Shown: positions 53,383 to 62,660, numbered from the stretch's first letter. The stretch: 64,000 nt of DNA from Anaerocolumna sp. AGMB13020 (GCF_033100115.1 NZ_CP136910.1:2808001-2872000); one strand, 5' to 3'. Translations and numbers: made by a program. Notes: generated by a model not told the origin, from the sequence alone.

Positions 53383-53581
53383 TTGGCTCCTCCTCATAGA
53401 TAAAAATATCTTCAATGGTCATACTAAAATATCGGGCAATTTTAAAAGCCAATAAAATAGATGGATTATAACGGCCGTTCTCCAGAGATCCGATTGTCTG
53501 TCTGGACACCTCCAGAGCTTCTGCCAGTTCTTCCTGCTTTATCCCCTGTTTCTTTCTTATTTCTTCTAACCGATTCCTCAC
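53372..53581 (-). CDS. Xre-family HTH regulator
   Basis: A 69-residue single-domain regulator: IKQEELAEALEVSRQTIGSL is the helix-turn-helix, followed by NGRYNPSILLAFKIARYF. This compact YozG/Cro-type repressor commonly regulates its own small operon. It starts with GTG, preceded by AAAGGAG at good spacing. A strong promoter and two similar palindromic boxes lie directly upstream. Confidence 0.88.
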   Translation of the reverse strand: MRNRLEEIRKKQGIKQEELAEALEVSRQTIGSLENGRYNPSILLAFKIARYFSMTIEDIFIYEEEPNER

Positions 53582-53607
53582 TCTTTCACTCCTTTAAATA
53601 AAAATGG

Positions 53608-53664
53608 AAAGCATACTTTACATAAACATCATACCTCCAACGGCTTATAATGTCAAGTATACTT
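53608..53664 (-). promoter_or_regulatory. Promoter and likely autoregulatory boxes of the Xre gene
   Basis: On the minus strand TTGACA (53656-53651) and TATGAT (53633-53628) are 17 bases apart. AAGTATACTT at 53655-53664 abuts the -35 and the related AAAGTATGCTTT lies at 53619-53608 just after the -10, so two copies of the same near-palindrome bracket the promoter. They are likely binding sites for the small repressor. Confidence 0.6.
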
Positions 53665-53688
53665 TCCATAATTAAATAAAATATTTGC

Positions 53689-54753
53689 TTAATTGTATTT
53701 TCCTTTATTTCGTTCTATTAAGTGTCGAAACTCAACATTGTCGTGAAGAAATTCATATTTAGGGCTGCTTTCCATCTCAGCCAGAAAAGCGGAAAATAGC
53801 TGTTTACAATAGTTTTGCTGAGTTTCTTCTTTTACAGGGATATGACTGTATAATAAAGAATCACTGACCTTCCAGGGAGAAGCTACAGCAGATAATACTG
53901 ACTTAATCAATGAAAGGCAATCTTTCACATTCTTTTTGGCAAGAGCCACCTCCAGTGGTATCAGATAAGCATTAACGCCCCACAGGTCAAAGCGATCGCT
54001 GAGATTTACAGATAGCTCCGCCAGATGATCTGCTGTTCTAAGGTTTTCCATTTTTAATGCAATGTCGATCAGATTCATTAAGATTCCATGGATTTCATTG
54101 ACCTCCATCAGTAACTTACGTTCCAGAATTTCTGCAGCCTCTTCTAATTTATTCTGGTGTCTGTATAAATTGGCCTGAAGCAGCATTTTATCCAGATCAG
54201 CACTTTCGGGTAATAAGTCCAGCATTTCCTGCGACTTATCGTACTCTTCCTGCTCCATATACTTAGATACCAGCATATAGACAGCGCTGTTTCTCACCTG
54301 CTCCTCCTTGCTTCCTGCAACACGCTCGTACAAAGCAGTTATTTGCTTTTGATAAACCTCTTTGTTATCAGCATTGAATCCATACATGAAAAGTGCCCCC
54401 TCCAAAAGCAAGGCAGCTGTATAAAGGAGTTTATCGCAATTCGGATATTCCCTTATCTTCTCCATTGCGAAAGAGAACCCGCTTTCATAGTCCTTCTTGC
54501 GAATTGTATCAATAACTTTATTGCTGAATTGATTGATTTCCTGGTCTGTAAGCCCTTCCTCAAAGCAGAGTAAGGTGTTCAGATCAATCTTGAGCAGCCG
54601 TGCCAATGCAGGCAGTAACGAAACATCGGGATAAGAAACGCCTTTTTCCCACTTGTTTACAGCTGGTGTTGAAACGCCCAAATATTCTGCTATTTGCTCC
54701 TGTGTTAATCCGTGTGCTTTTCTGTTTTCCCTGATAACCATATTAATTGGCAT
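53689..54753 (-). CDS. HTH regulator with TPR-like helical domain
   Basis: A 354-residue protein. Residues 1-65 form an Xre-type helix-turn-helix (LTQEQIAEYLGVSTPAVNKW), and the remainder is a run of helical pairs such as LYRHQNKLEEAAEILER resembling tetratricopeptide repeats. This is a common Firmicute type of regulator that may answer peptides or partner proteins. CAGGAGAGG precedes the start. Confidence 0.8.
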   Translation of the reverse strand: MPINMVIRENRKAHGLTQEQIAEYLGVSTPAVNKWEKGVSYPDVSLLPALARLLKIDLNTLLCFEEGLTDQEINQFSNKVIDTIRKKDYESGFSFAMEKIREYPNCDKLLYTAALLLEGALFMYGFNADNKEVYQKQITALYERVAGSKEEQVRNSAVYMLVSKYMEQEEYDKSQEMLDLLPESADLDKMLLQANLYRHQNKLEEAAEILERKLLMEVNEIHGILMNLIDIALKMENLRTADHLAELSVNLSDRFDLWGVNAYLIPLEVALAKKNVKDCLSLIKSVLSAVASPWKVSDSLLYSHIPVKEETQQNYCKQLFSAFLAEMESSPKYEFLHDNVEFRHLIERNKGKYN

Positions 54754-55088
54754 GAATAATCCTCTCCTGACTTCGTATAAAGATAAACTGTACTATAACT
54801 ACATTTTATCCATTGGCATGTACTTCTGCAATTGAATGGTTATTAAATAAAAGGATAAAAAATTAACAGCAGGTTAATAACAGGAGGTTAATATCAGGAG
54901 GTTATTAACACCAAGTTATGTTATTACCTGGATTCAACTTAGCGTGCTAAATAAATATCCTCACAGAAAGCTAACGGTATTTACCGGCTTGGATCCTGGG
55001 TCTTGGCAGCTTTCATGGAATTGAAATAGATACACAGAAAGAGTGACTGTTGTTCTTGATTTATTATTTTTGATTCATTATTTTTGAT
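54754..55088. other. Leader region with tandem repeats and a three-way-junction candidate
   Basis: A 335-base gap upstream of the HTH-TPR gene. It contains three 14-base tandem units at 54867-54908 and a compact fold at 54966-55014: GAAAGCT/AGCTTTC closing stem with inner hairpins CGGTA/TACCG and GATC/GGTC. No gene. Confidence 0.4.
54867..54908. repeat. Three 14-base tandem repeats
   Basis: CAGCAGGTTAATAA, CAGGAGGTTAATAT and CAGGAGGTTATTAA follow one another without a gap. They could be regulator binding sites or slipped-strand repeats. Confidence 0.6.
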
Positions 55089-56222
55089 TCATTGTTTTTT
55101 CTTCAACTCTTTTTTAAAGATATCCTTCATTTCAGTCATAGCTTCTTTACTACTCAGATCAACAGCCTTTATTTCTCCAAGGCACATTTTTTCCATTAGT
55201 TTAATATAGGCTTCTCCCAAAGCAGTGGTTATAACAGCGGCTGTACCTCCGGAAATCATACCACCTACTATCGTACCGACTCCAGGAAGCAGTTTAAAGA
55301 TATTGGATACAATGGTTCTGCCTGCAATTGTAGCACCTGCGGTTCCTAAGATTGAGGTAATAAAGGATGTAATGATACCTTTGTCCACCTTAAGGCCGAA
55401 TGCGACTGTAATGGATGCAATCATAGTAACCTGTGTTGGTACTAAAAGCGCTGCATCGGCAAAAGGAACCGGTGCAAAGCCTTCTGCAAAGGTAGCTGTT
55501 ACCGTTGTGGCAACAATCCCTCTGGCATATTTAATTTTTTGCTTTATCGCCGCTTTTTGAACATTCTGAAGAGTGGGGATCAATTCCTCCCCTAACAGCT
55601 CCCCCATGATTTCTATAAGTTCCTCTCCACCATAAGCTTTGGCTGTATAATCATCATCTATTTCGTAGTCCATCGCCAATACAGGAACAATAGCGCAAAC
55701 ATGCAAATTAAGGCTGTCGATATAGTTCTTGAATTCCTTGGCTTTGGCTTTCGAAAATGATTTGGTTAATACAAGGATAATAGGGACCTGCGTATCTTTA
55801 TTATCTTCTGTAAACTCCTTAATCCATTCAATTTCATCTTCTTCAATTCTGTCAGATGCCGTATTGATACAATACCAGATACAATGAATGCATTTATTTT
55901 CATCTTTGGCATAAAGTCCTTCTTTTATTTTATCAATGATTTCAGATTTAATCTGTTTCTGCGTATCCCGCCCAAGCTCTAATCCTTTCGTATCATAGAT
56001 CGTTAAAGGTATATCTTTCTTTGTTATCTTCTGTATATGCTGTGTTACAGGTTTTCCGATTCCGGTTTCCGCCAGCTGCTCTCTGAAGATATAATTAATT
56101 AATGTACTCTTACCAACTCCTGTTTTGCCGGCTACAATAATATTCAGATTTTTTAAATTCTTGATTTTCTTATTGATTTCATTTATACATTGGCTAGCTA
56201 CATCTGAAATATTAATATCCAT
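55089..56222 (-). CDS. GTPase with C-terminal membrane-associated (DUF697-like) domain
   Basis: A 377-residue protein. The N-terminal GTPase domain has G1 AGKTGVGKST near residue 31, G3 DTKG, and a G4-like LVLTKS. The C-terminal half is hydrophobic and Gly/Ala-rich (VPFADAALLVPTQVTMIASI, GTAGATIAGRTIVS, GVGTIVGGMISGGTAAV), as in DUF697-type GTPases that may bind membranes. Cellular role unknown. The ribosome site GGAAGAGGG is present. A small membrane protein gene lies 54 bases upstream and may be co-transcribed. Confidence 0.8.
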   Translation of the reverse strand: MDINISDVASQCINEINKKIKNLKNLNIIVAGKTGVGKSTLINYIFREQLAETGIGKPVTQHIQKITKKDIPLTIYDTKGLELGRDTQKQIKSEIIDKIKEGLYAKDENKCIHCIWYCINTASDRIEEDEIEWIKEFTEDNKDTQVPIILVLTKSFSKAKAKEFKNYIDSLNLHVCAIVPVLAMDYEIDDDYTAKAYGGEELIEIMGELLGEELIPTLQNVQKAAIKQKIKYARGIVATTVTATFAEGFAPVPFADAALLVPTQVTMIASITVAFGLKVDKGIITSFITSILGTAGATIAGRTIVSNIFKLLPGVGTIVGGMISGGTAAVITTALGEAYIKLMEKMCLGEIKAVDLSSKEAMTEMKDIFKKELKKKQ

Positions 56223-56276
56223 CTATCCCTCTTCCTTTGTGGTGGTTCATACAAATTATCCATACTGATCTGTTGT

Positions 56277-56495
56277 CTATTTCACTACTCTAAAATTATT
56301 CTTATAAATCTTGCTTGCACCTTTATTAATTAGTTTCGGCATTATAAGGAAAATTCCGATGCTGCATGCAATACTTAAAAGCAGGTACACAACGGATTTT
56401 ATCCCGGATTCCTGCTTCTTATTTTTCTTCTGTAATTCCTCTGCTGCGATTTCTTTTATTATTTCGATTTGTTTGTTGGAAAATCCATTCTTCAT
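56277..56495 (-). CDS. Small single-pass membrane protein
   Basis: A 72-residue protein with a charged N-terminal half (helical, Lys/Glu-rich) and one membrane helix around residues 34-55. GGAGGTAATTAT is a strong ribosome site. Located just before the GTPase gene, it could be its partner. Family not recognised. Confidence 0.6.
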   Translation of the reverse strand: MKNGFSNKQIEIIKEIAAEELQKKNKKQESGIKSVVYLLLSIACSIGIFLIMPKLINKGASKIYKNNFRVVK

Positions 56496-56806
56496 ATAAT
56501 TACCTCCGGTATGTCTAATTATAGCATATTATTACAATTAGTGAAGTGAAGTTATCCCGAATATTTTAATCCTTATCATTCACCCTTTCTATGGACCATC
56601 AGAGATCCACAGATTACTTCTTCCCATTTAATTTGAACTTTTTAAGATTCTATTATTTAGGATTCTCAAAACCATATAACCTTATAATAAAAATATTAAT
56701 TCCTGAATCTCGTTCATGAATCTCATCGTTTTTTAAAACAATTATTGACTCTACACTTAGTGTATAGTTTACACTAAATTAATCAAATAAAAAAGGAGCA
56801 GGGAAT
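56496..56806. promoter_or_regulatory. Spacer with a MerR-type promoter
   Basis: A 311-base gap. The promoter lies at 56745-56775: TTGACT, a 19-base spacer and TACACT. No gene is seen in the rest. Confidence 0.6.
56745..56777 (+). promoter_or_regulatory. MerR-type promoter with 19-bp spacer and dyad operator
   Basis: TTGACT at 56745-56750 and TACACT at 56770-56775 are separated by 19 bases that contain the dyad CTACACT-T-AGTGTATAG. The overlong spacer with an operator inside it is the hallmark of MerR-activated promoters. A second dyad TTAGTGTA..TACACTAA (56757-56777) overlaps. No MerR gene is adjacent. Confidence 0.7.
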
Positions 56807-57781
56807 ATGGATAGAGAACTATATCAAAAGATTAACAGTTTATATGAAGAAAGCTCACTTTTACAAGACTTTAACGGTTATATATTAATCAAAGAGGGTG
56901 AACATATTTTATTTCAGCAAAACTTTGGATACTCTGATTATGCTCAGAAGAAAATAGCAGATGAAAACACTATTTACAACCTTGGCTCCATAACAAAACA
57001 ATTTACTGCGCTCTGTGTGCTGCAACTGGCACAAAGAGGGTTATTATCCCTTAATGAAACTATTGCTACCTACTTACCTGACTTATATTATGGAAGGAAT
57101 ATAATAATCCAGGATATTCTAAATATGATTTCCGGAATACCGGAATACTGGTCTAAAACAGAATGGCATGAAATCCCACAAGTTACCTCTGAAGATTCTT
57201 ATTCGTTTATAAAGTCACTTACGGATTATGATCTACCGCATAAAACATTCCATTATTGTAATTCTAATTATATTATTTTAGGTAAATTAATTGAAAAGGT
57301 ATCCGGTATCAGCCTTAGGGAATACCTGAACGAAAATATTTTTATTCCCCTTAACATGATGCGCACGTCCTTCCTTACACTTGACCCAAAAGACATAAAT
57401 ACTGCTACCGGTTATAAATCACCTCATATTTCAAAATGGGAAAAGAATACTGTTGTCATTAACTCTTTTGCAGGTGCAGGAGGGATTTATTCCACCGCAG
57501 CCGATCTATGTAAATGGGATGAAGCACTTTATACCGAAAAGCTGTTGACCCAGGATTTTATGTCAGAGTTCCTAACTCCTGTTCTATCTAATTATGCAAT
57601 GGGATGGTATATAAATGGTGATAAAATATTTCATGGCGGCGATTCGCCAGGTTTTAGCGTTAGGTTTACTCGTGTACCAAACCGTAGATTAATAATTCTG
57701 CTATTATGTAACTTTGATGGCTGCAAAGAATCAAATATGGGTCATTACGCTGATATGATTGATATGTTAGTACTAAAATAA
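56807..57781 (+). CDS. Serine hydrolase of the beta-lactamase (class C-like) family
   Basis: A 324-residue penicillin-binding/beta-lactamase-fold protein: SITK (SxxK nucleophile) near residue 65, YCN (YxN) near residue 155, and HGGDSPGF as the third-motif variant near residue 280. There is no signal peptide, so it is probably cytoplasmic, like many esterase-type members rather than a true beta-lactamase. AAAAAAGGAGCAGGG precedes the ATG. A MerR-type promoter suggests it is induced by a small molecule. Confidence 0.85.
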   Translation: MDRELYQKINSLYEESSLLQDFNGYILIKEGEHILFQQNFGYSDYAQKKIADENTIYNLGSITKQFTALCVLQLAQRGLLSLNETIATYLPDLYYGRNIIIQDILNMISGIPEYWSKTEWHEIPQVTSEDSYSFIKSLTDYDLPHKTFHYCNSNYIILGKLIEKVSGISLREYLNENIFIPLNMMRTSFLTLDPKDINTATGYKSPHISKWEKNTVVINSFAGAGGIYSTAADLCKWDEALYTEKLLTQDFMSEFLTPVLSNYAMGWYINGDKIFHGGDSPGFSVRFTRVPNRRLIILLLCNFDGCKESNMGHYADMIDMLVLK

Positions 57782-57822
57782 TTATACGCAATATATGATT
57801 ATACCCAATATATGATTATAAA

Positions 57823-57849
57823 AACGGCTTCCTCTAAAGGGAAGCCGTT
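57823..57849. terminator. Bidirectional terminator
   Basis: AACGGCTTCC and GGAAGCCGTT form a 10-bp stem with a 7-base loop between the convergent serine hydrolase and PNPOx-like genes. Confidence 0.75.
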
Positions 57850-57934
57850 ACATTGCATTCTTTAAATTATATTCTATGATTGTTTTCACTTTACTTTACT
57901 TGCATCAATTCACAAAATATTTCTTCTTAACAGA

Positions 57935-58411
57935 TTATTTCACTGTTTTATTAATAAAATCGATTGCATACTGCAGTTCACCGTATTTTCTCTCATTGTC
58001 AGTAATCGTTCCCTCTGTGAGTGTGATACGCAGAACAATTGAGTTCGGATTGTCTTCGTCTCCAACTTCCTCGAACCAGTCAAATATTTTCTTGAAATTT
58101 TCTCTGACTTTGGCATTCTTCTCATCCTTGACCCAGCCAAGATTCTCAGCTGTGCCCTGGAAAGCGTACCAATCGAAACCACAGACAGAAACCTCGTTGT
58201 TTTTCTCAATTTGCAACATTTTATTTTTTCTTATGTCCGTAGAAACATAAAATGCACCAGCTTCATAATAAGCACTTACCATACGTACAGCAGGGCGGGG
58301 ACTACCCGCAGCGTTTGAAGCGAGTGATATTGTTGCAAGTGCAATAACTTCTTCTTTCCCATTTCCACATCGTTCTTCCAAAAGCTTTATTGCATTTTCA
58401 TATTTGCTCAT
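57935..58411 (-). CDS. Pyridoxamine 5'-phosphate oxidase-like flavin protein
   Basis: A 158-residue split-barrel protein with SPRPAVRMVSAYYEAGAFYV and LQIEKNNEVSVCGF, typical of the PNPOx/general stress protein 26-like family that binds FMN, F420 or haem. The reaction is unknown. AAGGAG precedes the start. Single-gene unit. Confidence 0.78.
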   Translation of the reverse strand: MSKYENAIKLLEERCGNGKEEVIALATISLASNAAGSPRPAVRMVSAYYEAGAFYVSTDIRKNKMLQIEKNNEVSVCGFDWYAFQGTAENLGWVKDEKNAKVRENFKKIFDWFEEVGDEDNPNSIVLRITLTEGTITDNERKYGELQYAIDFINKTVK

Positions 58412-58480
58412 TCTATTTCTCCTTACTATAGATTAATATATAATGTAACTGCGGACAAAATCATGATATGTATATAAACT

Positions 58481-59104
58481 TCATACTCCCAGCTTTATCC
58501 ACATAGCGGGACGGACACCACCTGTACATTTGCCATCGCTGATGTTGCCTTTTAATATATTGTTGCCTTGAATACCTATATTACCGTCTGTTCCAAAGAT
58601 GTATACCGCTTTTACATTAACCCGGCCCGGCGACCGAAGCCACCACCACCAACTCCATTCCTTATCCTGAAGTCTTGCTATTCTCTTACTGTTGTTTTCA
58701 TCTTTTCTTTCAAACCAATATCTTTGATTTTTTCCACGGTTTAGGAGCTTTGAAAGACTATCACCAAAATATTGGCACACTTCCTCAAGGCTTAACAAAA
58801 ATATATTGTCCCTTGTATCAACTCCCCCTTTTGAACCATACCACTGGTTATCAGGATTTTTATTTAGCACCGTAATTATTTTTGCCCTATCGGTTACATC
58901 GAACTTGTCATAGAACTCACCGTTAAGATATTTTCGGAGCGAGCAGTCAGCCCATGTTATTTCCTTATAAGCGTCATGGTAAGCACGTTGTTCTATAATA
59001 CATTCCGTTACAAGTAGAGCTGTATTGTCCTGAATGTCAAGTACACGCCACTCGTACCTGCCAAATACTATTTTATCACCTATCTGCATATATTTCCTCT
59101 CCAT
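58481..59104 (-). CDS. DUF6273-domain protein
   Basis: A 207-residue soluble protein. It starts IGDKIVFGRYEWRVLDIQ and ends with a Trp-rich WWWWLRSPG followed by a Gly/Asn-rich loop and GGVRPAMWIKL. This is the pattern of DUF6273, a C-type-lectin/FGE-like fold widespread in Lachnospiraceae. The fold is also used by variable proteins of diversity-generating retroelements, but no reverse transcriptase is nearby. Function unknown. Confidence 0.75.
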   Translation of the reverse strand: MERKYMQIGDKIVFGRYEWRVLDIQDNTALLVTECIIEQRAYHDAYKEITWADCSLRKYLNGEFYDKFDVTDRAKIITVLNKNPDNQWYGSKGGVDTRDNIFLLSLEEVCQYFGDSLSKLLNRGKNQRYWFERKDENNSKRIARLQDKEWSWWWWLRSPGRVNVKAVYIFGTDGNIGIQGNNILKGNISDGKCTGGVRPAMWIKLGV

Positions 59105-59139
59105 TTGTACTCATTTCACTTGCAAATACCGACATTGGT

Positions 59140-59589
59140 TTATTCCTTTTCCTTTATAGGGAAGAGTAAATCAATTTGTAAATACTTCATTTCAGAATTG
59201 TGCTTCTGAACAAAATTATAGAAATTTAAGGTTTCTTCAAAGCCTTGTCCAAAAGCTGTTTCAGGTGATTCCCACCGAGGTGACCCCCAGTCATTCTCGT
59301 ATTTATCGCTTTCTTTCACCCATTCTTTCAGACGACGCCAATCCTGGAAATCCCACGTTCTTAACACATGTGCGGCATATAATCCACCACTGAATTCTCG
59401 TCTTACTAATGGTGCCGGTATCTCCATATCATCGGGGACAGATACCCACATTTCATAAGCGTAGGAGTTCTCTCCAACTTCTGATGCTCCCAGAGGACAA
59501 TCAAATCCAAAACTGCGCGCATCAGGTTTAAGCTTTAACAAGCCGCTTTCTACTGTAAACCTACGTAAGATGCTTTCAAGTAGGGACAA
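59140..59589 (-). pseudogene. GyrI-like effector-binding domain, fragment of an AraC-type regulator
   Basis: About 149 residues resembling the C-terminal effector-binding (GyrI-like) domain of AraC regulators: YAYEMWVSVPDDMEIP, REFSGGLYAAHVLRTWD and LLFPIKE. There is no DNA-binding part and no proper start: the only in-frame starter is a TTG without ribosome site, and the frame is open a little further upstream to a stop. It is most likely a 5'-truncated gene. Confidence 0.6.
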
Positions 59590-59663
59590 AGAATTACTGC
59601 CATTCGCAGATAATCCAACTAATCATGCGGCTATATGGTTGCGGAGACAACACTACAGCTTGC

Positions 59664-60056
59664 TTATACTACGTTATTTTCTAAAACAATTAAATCACTT
59701 AGCATATCCCAATCTGTTTTATTCATTCGGGAAAAATAATGACCTTTAAAGTAACATGGCGTATTTTTTATACCATCTATATGATATGAAACATGCAAAG
59801 AACCGCAACAGGGATGACAATTTTCACATTCCTTTGTAGCAGCTATTGATTTTTTTATAGTGCCGGAACACCTCGACATTTTTTCAATATAATTATCAAT
59901 GTGCAATAAATTGGCCTTTACGAGTAATGAATTATCGGATACCTCCATCCAGAACAATACTTTCCTATTGCTTTGCTTGTTAAATATAACTCTATATCCG
60001 TTTGGTCTTTTTTTGAAAACAATTTTGCATCCGAGCGACTCACCTGTTTGATGCAA
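59664..60056 (-). pseudogene. Unrecognised protein, probably 5'-truncated
   Basis: About 130 residues (the first codon is a TTG), with a cysteine cluster CENCHPCC in the middle and an Asn/Lys-rich N-terminal half (KKRPNGYRVIFNK). In frame, more coding-like sequence continues upstream to a stop with no ATG or ribosome site, so the front is likely missing. No family recognised. Confidence 0.4.
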
Positions 60057-60276
60057 TGTTTTTGCAATTTCATATTCCTCATCCAGTAATGCATTGAAAG
60101 AATTTAGTTTATCTATTTATGACCATTCCTTTCCGGCGCCAACGTGTTATGAAACAAGTCAGGTGCACATCGAATTTTCCCCTACTAATATAGGTAGTAC
60201 TTACCACAGTGGCGCGGATAAACTACAGAGCACGCGGAGGTACCGCATTAATGTCATATATATTAAATGCCATTGT

Positions 60277-60696
60277 TTATGTGGTTTCTTCTTGTCCCCT
60301 ACTTCCGATCTCAAGCAAATTACCTTCAGGGTCTGTAATATAGAAATTTCGTATGCCAAATGGGAAGGTTTCTGGTTTTCCCGTAAATGACTTTACTCCA
60401 AGTGCCATTAGGCGCTCATATTCTATATCAACATCTAAAAATTTTGGCAGCCAAATACCTATTTCCATTGTTAAGTTAATTCCCTTCGGGGGGTAATAGG
60501 ACTCCCCTACGGCTTTCGCAAAATTTTCCCGATCATACATTGCTAATGATAACGGCCCGCTTTTTGTTTTAAATTCCGCCCATAATCCGCCGTCCCAGTC
60601 GGTATCAAATTCCATGATGTTTTTATAAAATGAAACCATTTTTTCTATGTCTTCAACAAAAAGAATTACACCTACATTAACATTCATACCATTCAT
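60277..60696 (-). CDS. VOC-family (glyoxalase/bleomycin-resistance) protein
   Basis: A 139-residue protein with two beta-alpha-beta-beta-beta halves: NVGVILFVEDIEKMVSFYKN at the start and NFYITDPEGNLLEIG at the end, the latter with the usual metal-ligand Glu. The family includes glyoxalases, antibiotic-binding proteins and dioxygenases; the substrate is unknown. GTGAGGTAAAAC precedes the ATG. Confidence 0.82.
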   Translation of the reverse strand: MNGMNVNVGVILFVEDIEKMVSFYKNIMEFDTDWDGGLWAEFKTKSGPLSLAMYDRENFAKAVGESYYPPKGINLTMEIGIWLPKFLDVDIEYERLMALGVKSFTGKPETFPFGIRNFYITDPEGNLLEIGSRGQEETT

Positions 60697-61271
60697 TGTT
60701 TTACCTCACTTTCGATTTCTTTCATTTTACTACATCGAATACGACGACAGTATGTCAGGTTTAATAATATAAATTTTCAACGCTTATACAACATGAAACA
60801 CTAAGCTCAGATAAGGAAACTACTCTGCCTTGGATAATATCAATAGGATATAAAACCTTCGCATTTATTTCTTACTAATAGGTAAATACCATAATAGCAT
60901 ATACAGTTAATCCAGTAAACTATATTTTCCAATAACTCTTATACCTGAATCATTTCTTTAATTATGTACATTTATTCCAGTTCTTGAACAAGTATTTTCA
61001 AAGCATATCGCACTCCATGAAGAAGGTGATATAAACTAGCTTTTAGGTATGCTACAAACAGTAAAATATGATGGTATTATTGCTTATGAGGATTCTAAAG
61101 GTGGGAAAGAGCTAGACATAAATTGTTTACTCCACTTCTGGGAAAAGAAACGCCATTTTATTGTGAATATAAAAATAAAAACTTCAGTAATTTCAGAAGT
61201 TTAAAAAGGCAAGAAGATGACTACCCTGGCAAATACTTATCTGAGTGATATGCAGCACGAAATAAAACATA

Positions 61272-61308
61272 AAATAAAACCCCCAGTAAACACTGAGGTT
61301 TTAAAAAA
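61272..61308 (-). terminator. Terminator-like stem beside the tRNA-Cys remnant
   Basis: AAAACCTCAGT and ACTGGGGGTTTT pair with one bulge on the minus strand and are followed by ATTTTATG. Confidence 0.45.
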
Positions 61309-61312
61309 AAGC

Positions 61313-61354
61313 CGACAACCAGATTTGAACTGGTGATCAAGGTGTTGCAGACCC
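61313..61354 (-). repeat. 42-base copy of the 3' half of tRNA-Cys (att-like repeat)
   Basis: 41 of 42 bases equal 63071-63112, the T-arm and anticodon part of the intact tRNA-Cys. Beyond the anticodon region the match ends. Same orientation. Typical of the attachment-site duplication made by tRNA-targeting integrases. Confidence 0.75.
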
Positions 61355-61606
61355 GACATCAATTCCTACAATCTTGGTATACTTAAGGGCTATAGCCATT
61401 CCAAAAGCCCATTACACAAATATTCTACACAAAAAGCAAATTTCATAGAAGTTACGCCACAAATTATAATTGTAATATATTATTTTAATAAGTTAATGTT
61501 TCAATATCCCTATATTTATCAGTTTCTAAAGTTAAGTTAATATCTTATATCCTTTCGTATATTATAATTCTCACTTCTTAGATTTACACAACTATGCCCA
61601 AGCTCA

Positions 61607-62476
61607 TCATTCCTTCTTACCTATTGAGTGAAAATATGCATACATAAAGCCGCCTGTTGCAAGAATCATTATAATCAGACCAAATATGCTTGATTCTGCG
61701 CCTATGCCCCCACCATTCCACCATGTATCTTTAGAGATTGTAGTTCGTAGCCAAGCTCTATCTGAGTCAATTCCAAATATACTAGATAACAGCCAGTTCC
61801 AAGCTAGATGAAAACCCATTGGAAACATTAAGCTTTTTGTTGCCAAACGCATAGTTGAGAACATCATTCCACCCACAAAAAGATATATTAGTGAAAGGTA
61901 TGAATAGCTTGAGTTCATTAAATGAAATAAAGCAAAAATCATTGCCGTAATTATACACCCAATTACTTTATTCTTTTTACTTGTCTGATATTGTATGTAG
62001 CCACGAAAAATAATTTCCTCAGCAAAAGCAACAGTTACATAATTAAATAATCCTGCAATGAGTACTGAGACAACTTTATCATCTAATACTCGATATTCAA
62101 GAACATAAGAATGAGATAAATACAGTGGGGCTAGCACTAATAGTATAAAAATACTGCCAAAAGTAAAGCCACTTAACACTTTTAAAAAATATCTACCAGT
62201 AAAACCAATAGTATATATAACTGTCTCCTCTTTATCCAAAAGAAGCTTTATCCAATAATAAATCAGTATCAATGTAACTATCATTATAAATATTTGTGCT
62301 AAGATTGATTGCATTATAACATCCAGTGCAGCATTAAAGGAAACCTTTGTAATGAAAGAAAATAATAATCCAGGTGTAACTACTGTAACAATGGATATAA
62401 CGATATATCCTATAATCGCTACAATAATCATCCTCCATATTCGGTTTGCATTATTACTATTTTTTAACAATAACAT
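61607..62476 (-). CDS. CPBP-family intramembrane protease
   Basis: A 289-residue membrane protein with about eight hydrophobic segments. The CPBP/Abi motifs are present: FAEEIIFRGYIQYQ (EExxxR), FALFHLMN (FxxxH) and GFHLAWNW. These intramembrane endopeptidases process lipopeptides or prenylated proteins, or give self-immunity to bacteriocins. It is AT-rich and lies inside the tRNA-Cys-bounded islet, so it may be cargo of the element. AGGAGTTAACA precedes the start. Confidence 0.88.
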   Translation of the reverse strand: MLLLKNSNNANRIWRMIIVAIIGYIVISIVTVVTPGLLFSFITKVSFNAALDVIMQSILAQIFIMIVTLILIYYWIKLLLDKEETVIYTIGFTGRYFLKVLSGFTFGSIFILLVLAPLYLSHSYVLEYRVLDDKVVSVLIAGLFNYVTVAFAEEIIFRGYIQYQTSKKNKVIGCIITAMIFALFHLMNSSYSYLSLIYLFVGGMMFSTMRLATKSLMFPMGFHLAWNWLLSSIFGIDSDRAWLRTTISKDTWWNGGGIGAESSIFGLIIMILATGGFMYAYFHSIGKKE

Positions 62477-62660
62477 TGTTAACTCCTAATTTTTGATTTA
62501 TCTTATTATACTATATACCAGAATGTAAATATAGCAACGAATATTTATTCTTATATATTCAAGTAATCCCTGTCTGGTACTTGATGGCTAACTTGCAGTT
62601 AGTAAACCATTGAATTTATTATATTAAAGGAAAAAGTGACTAGGTTTTCGAGATTTACCC

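Larger units (their letters stand above)
60697..61606. other. Long spacer with a broken small frame
   Basis: A 910-base stretch with no intact gene. Around 61049-61248 two frames, MLQTVKYDGIIAYEDSKGG.. and ..RQEDDYPGKYLSE, look like one small gene split by a frameshift. A terminator-like stem lies at 61276-61304, followed by a tRNA-Cys remnant. Confidence 0.4.

Noticed and set aside
57788..57818. Direct repeat CAATATATGATTATA, two copies
   Set aside because: Very AT-rich and short, just before a terminator; likely chance or slippage.
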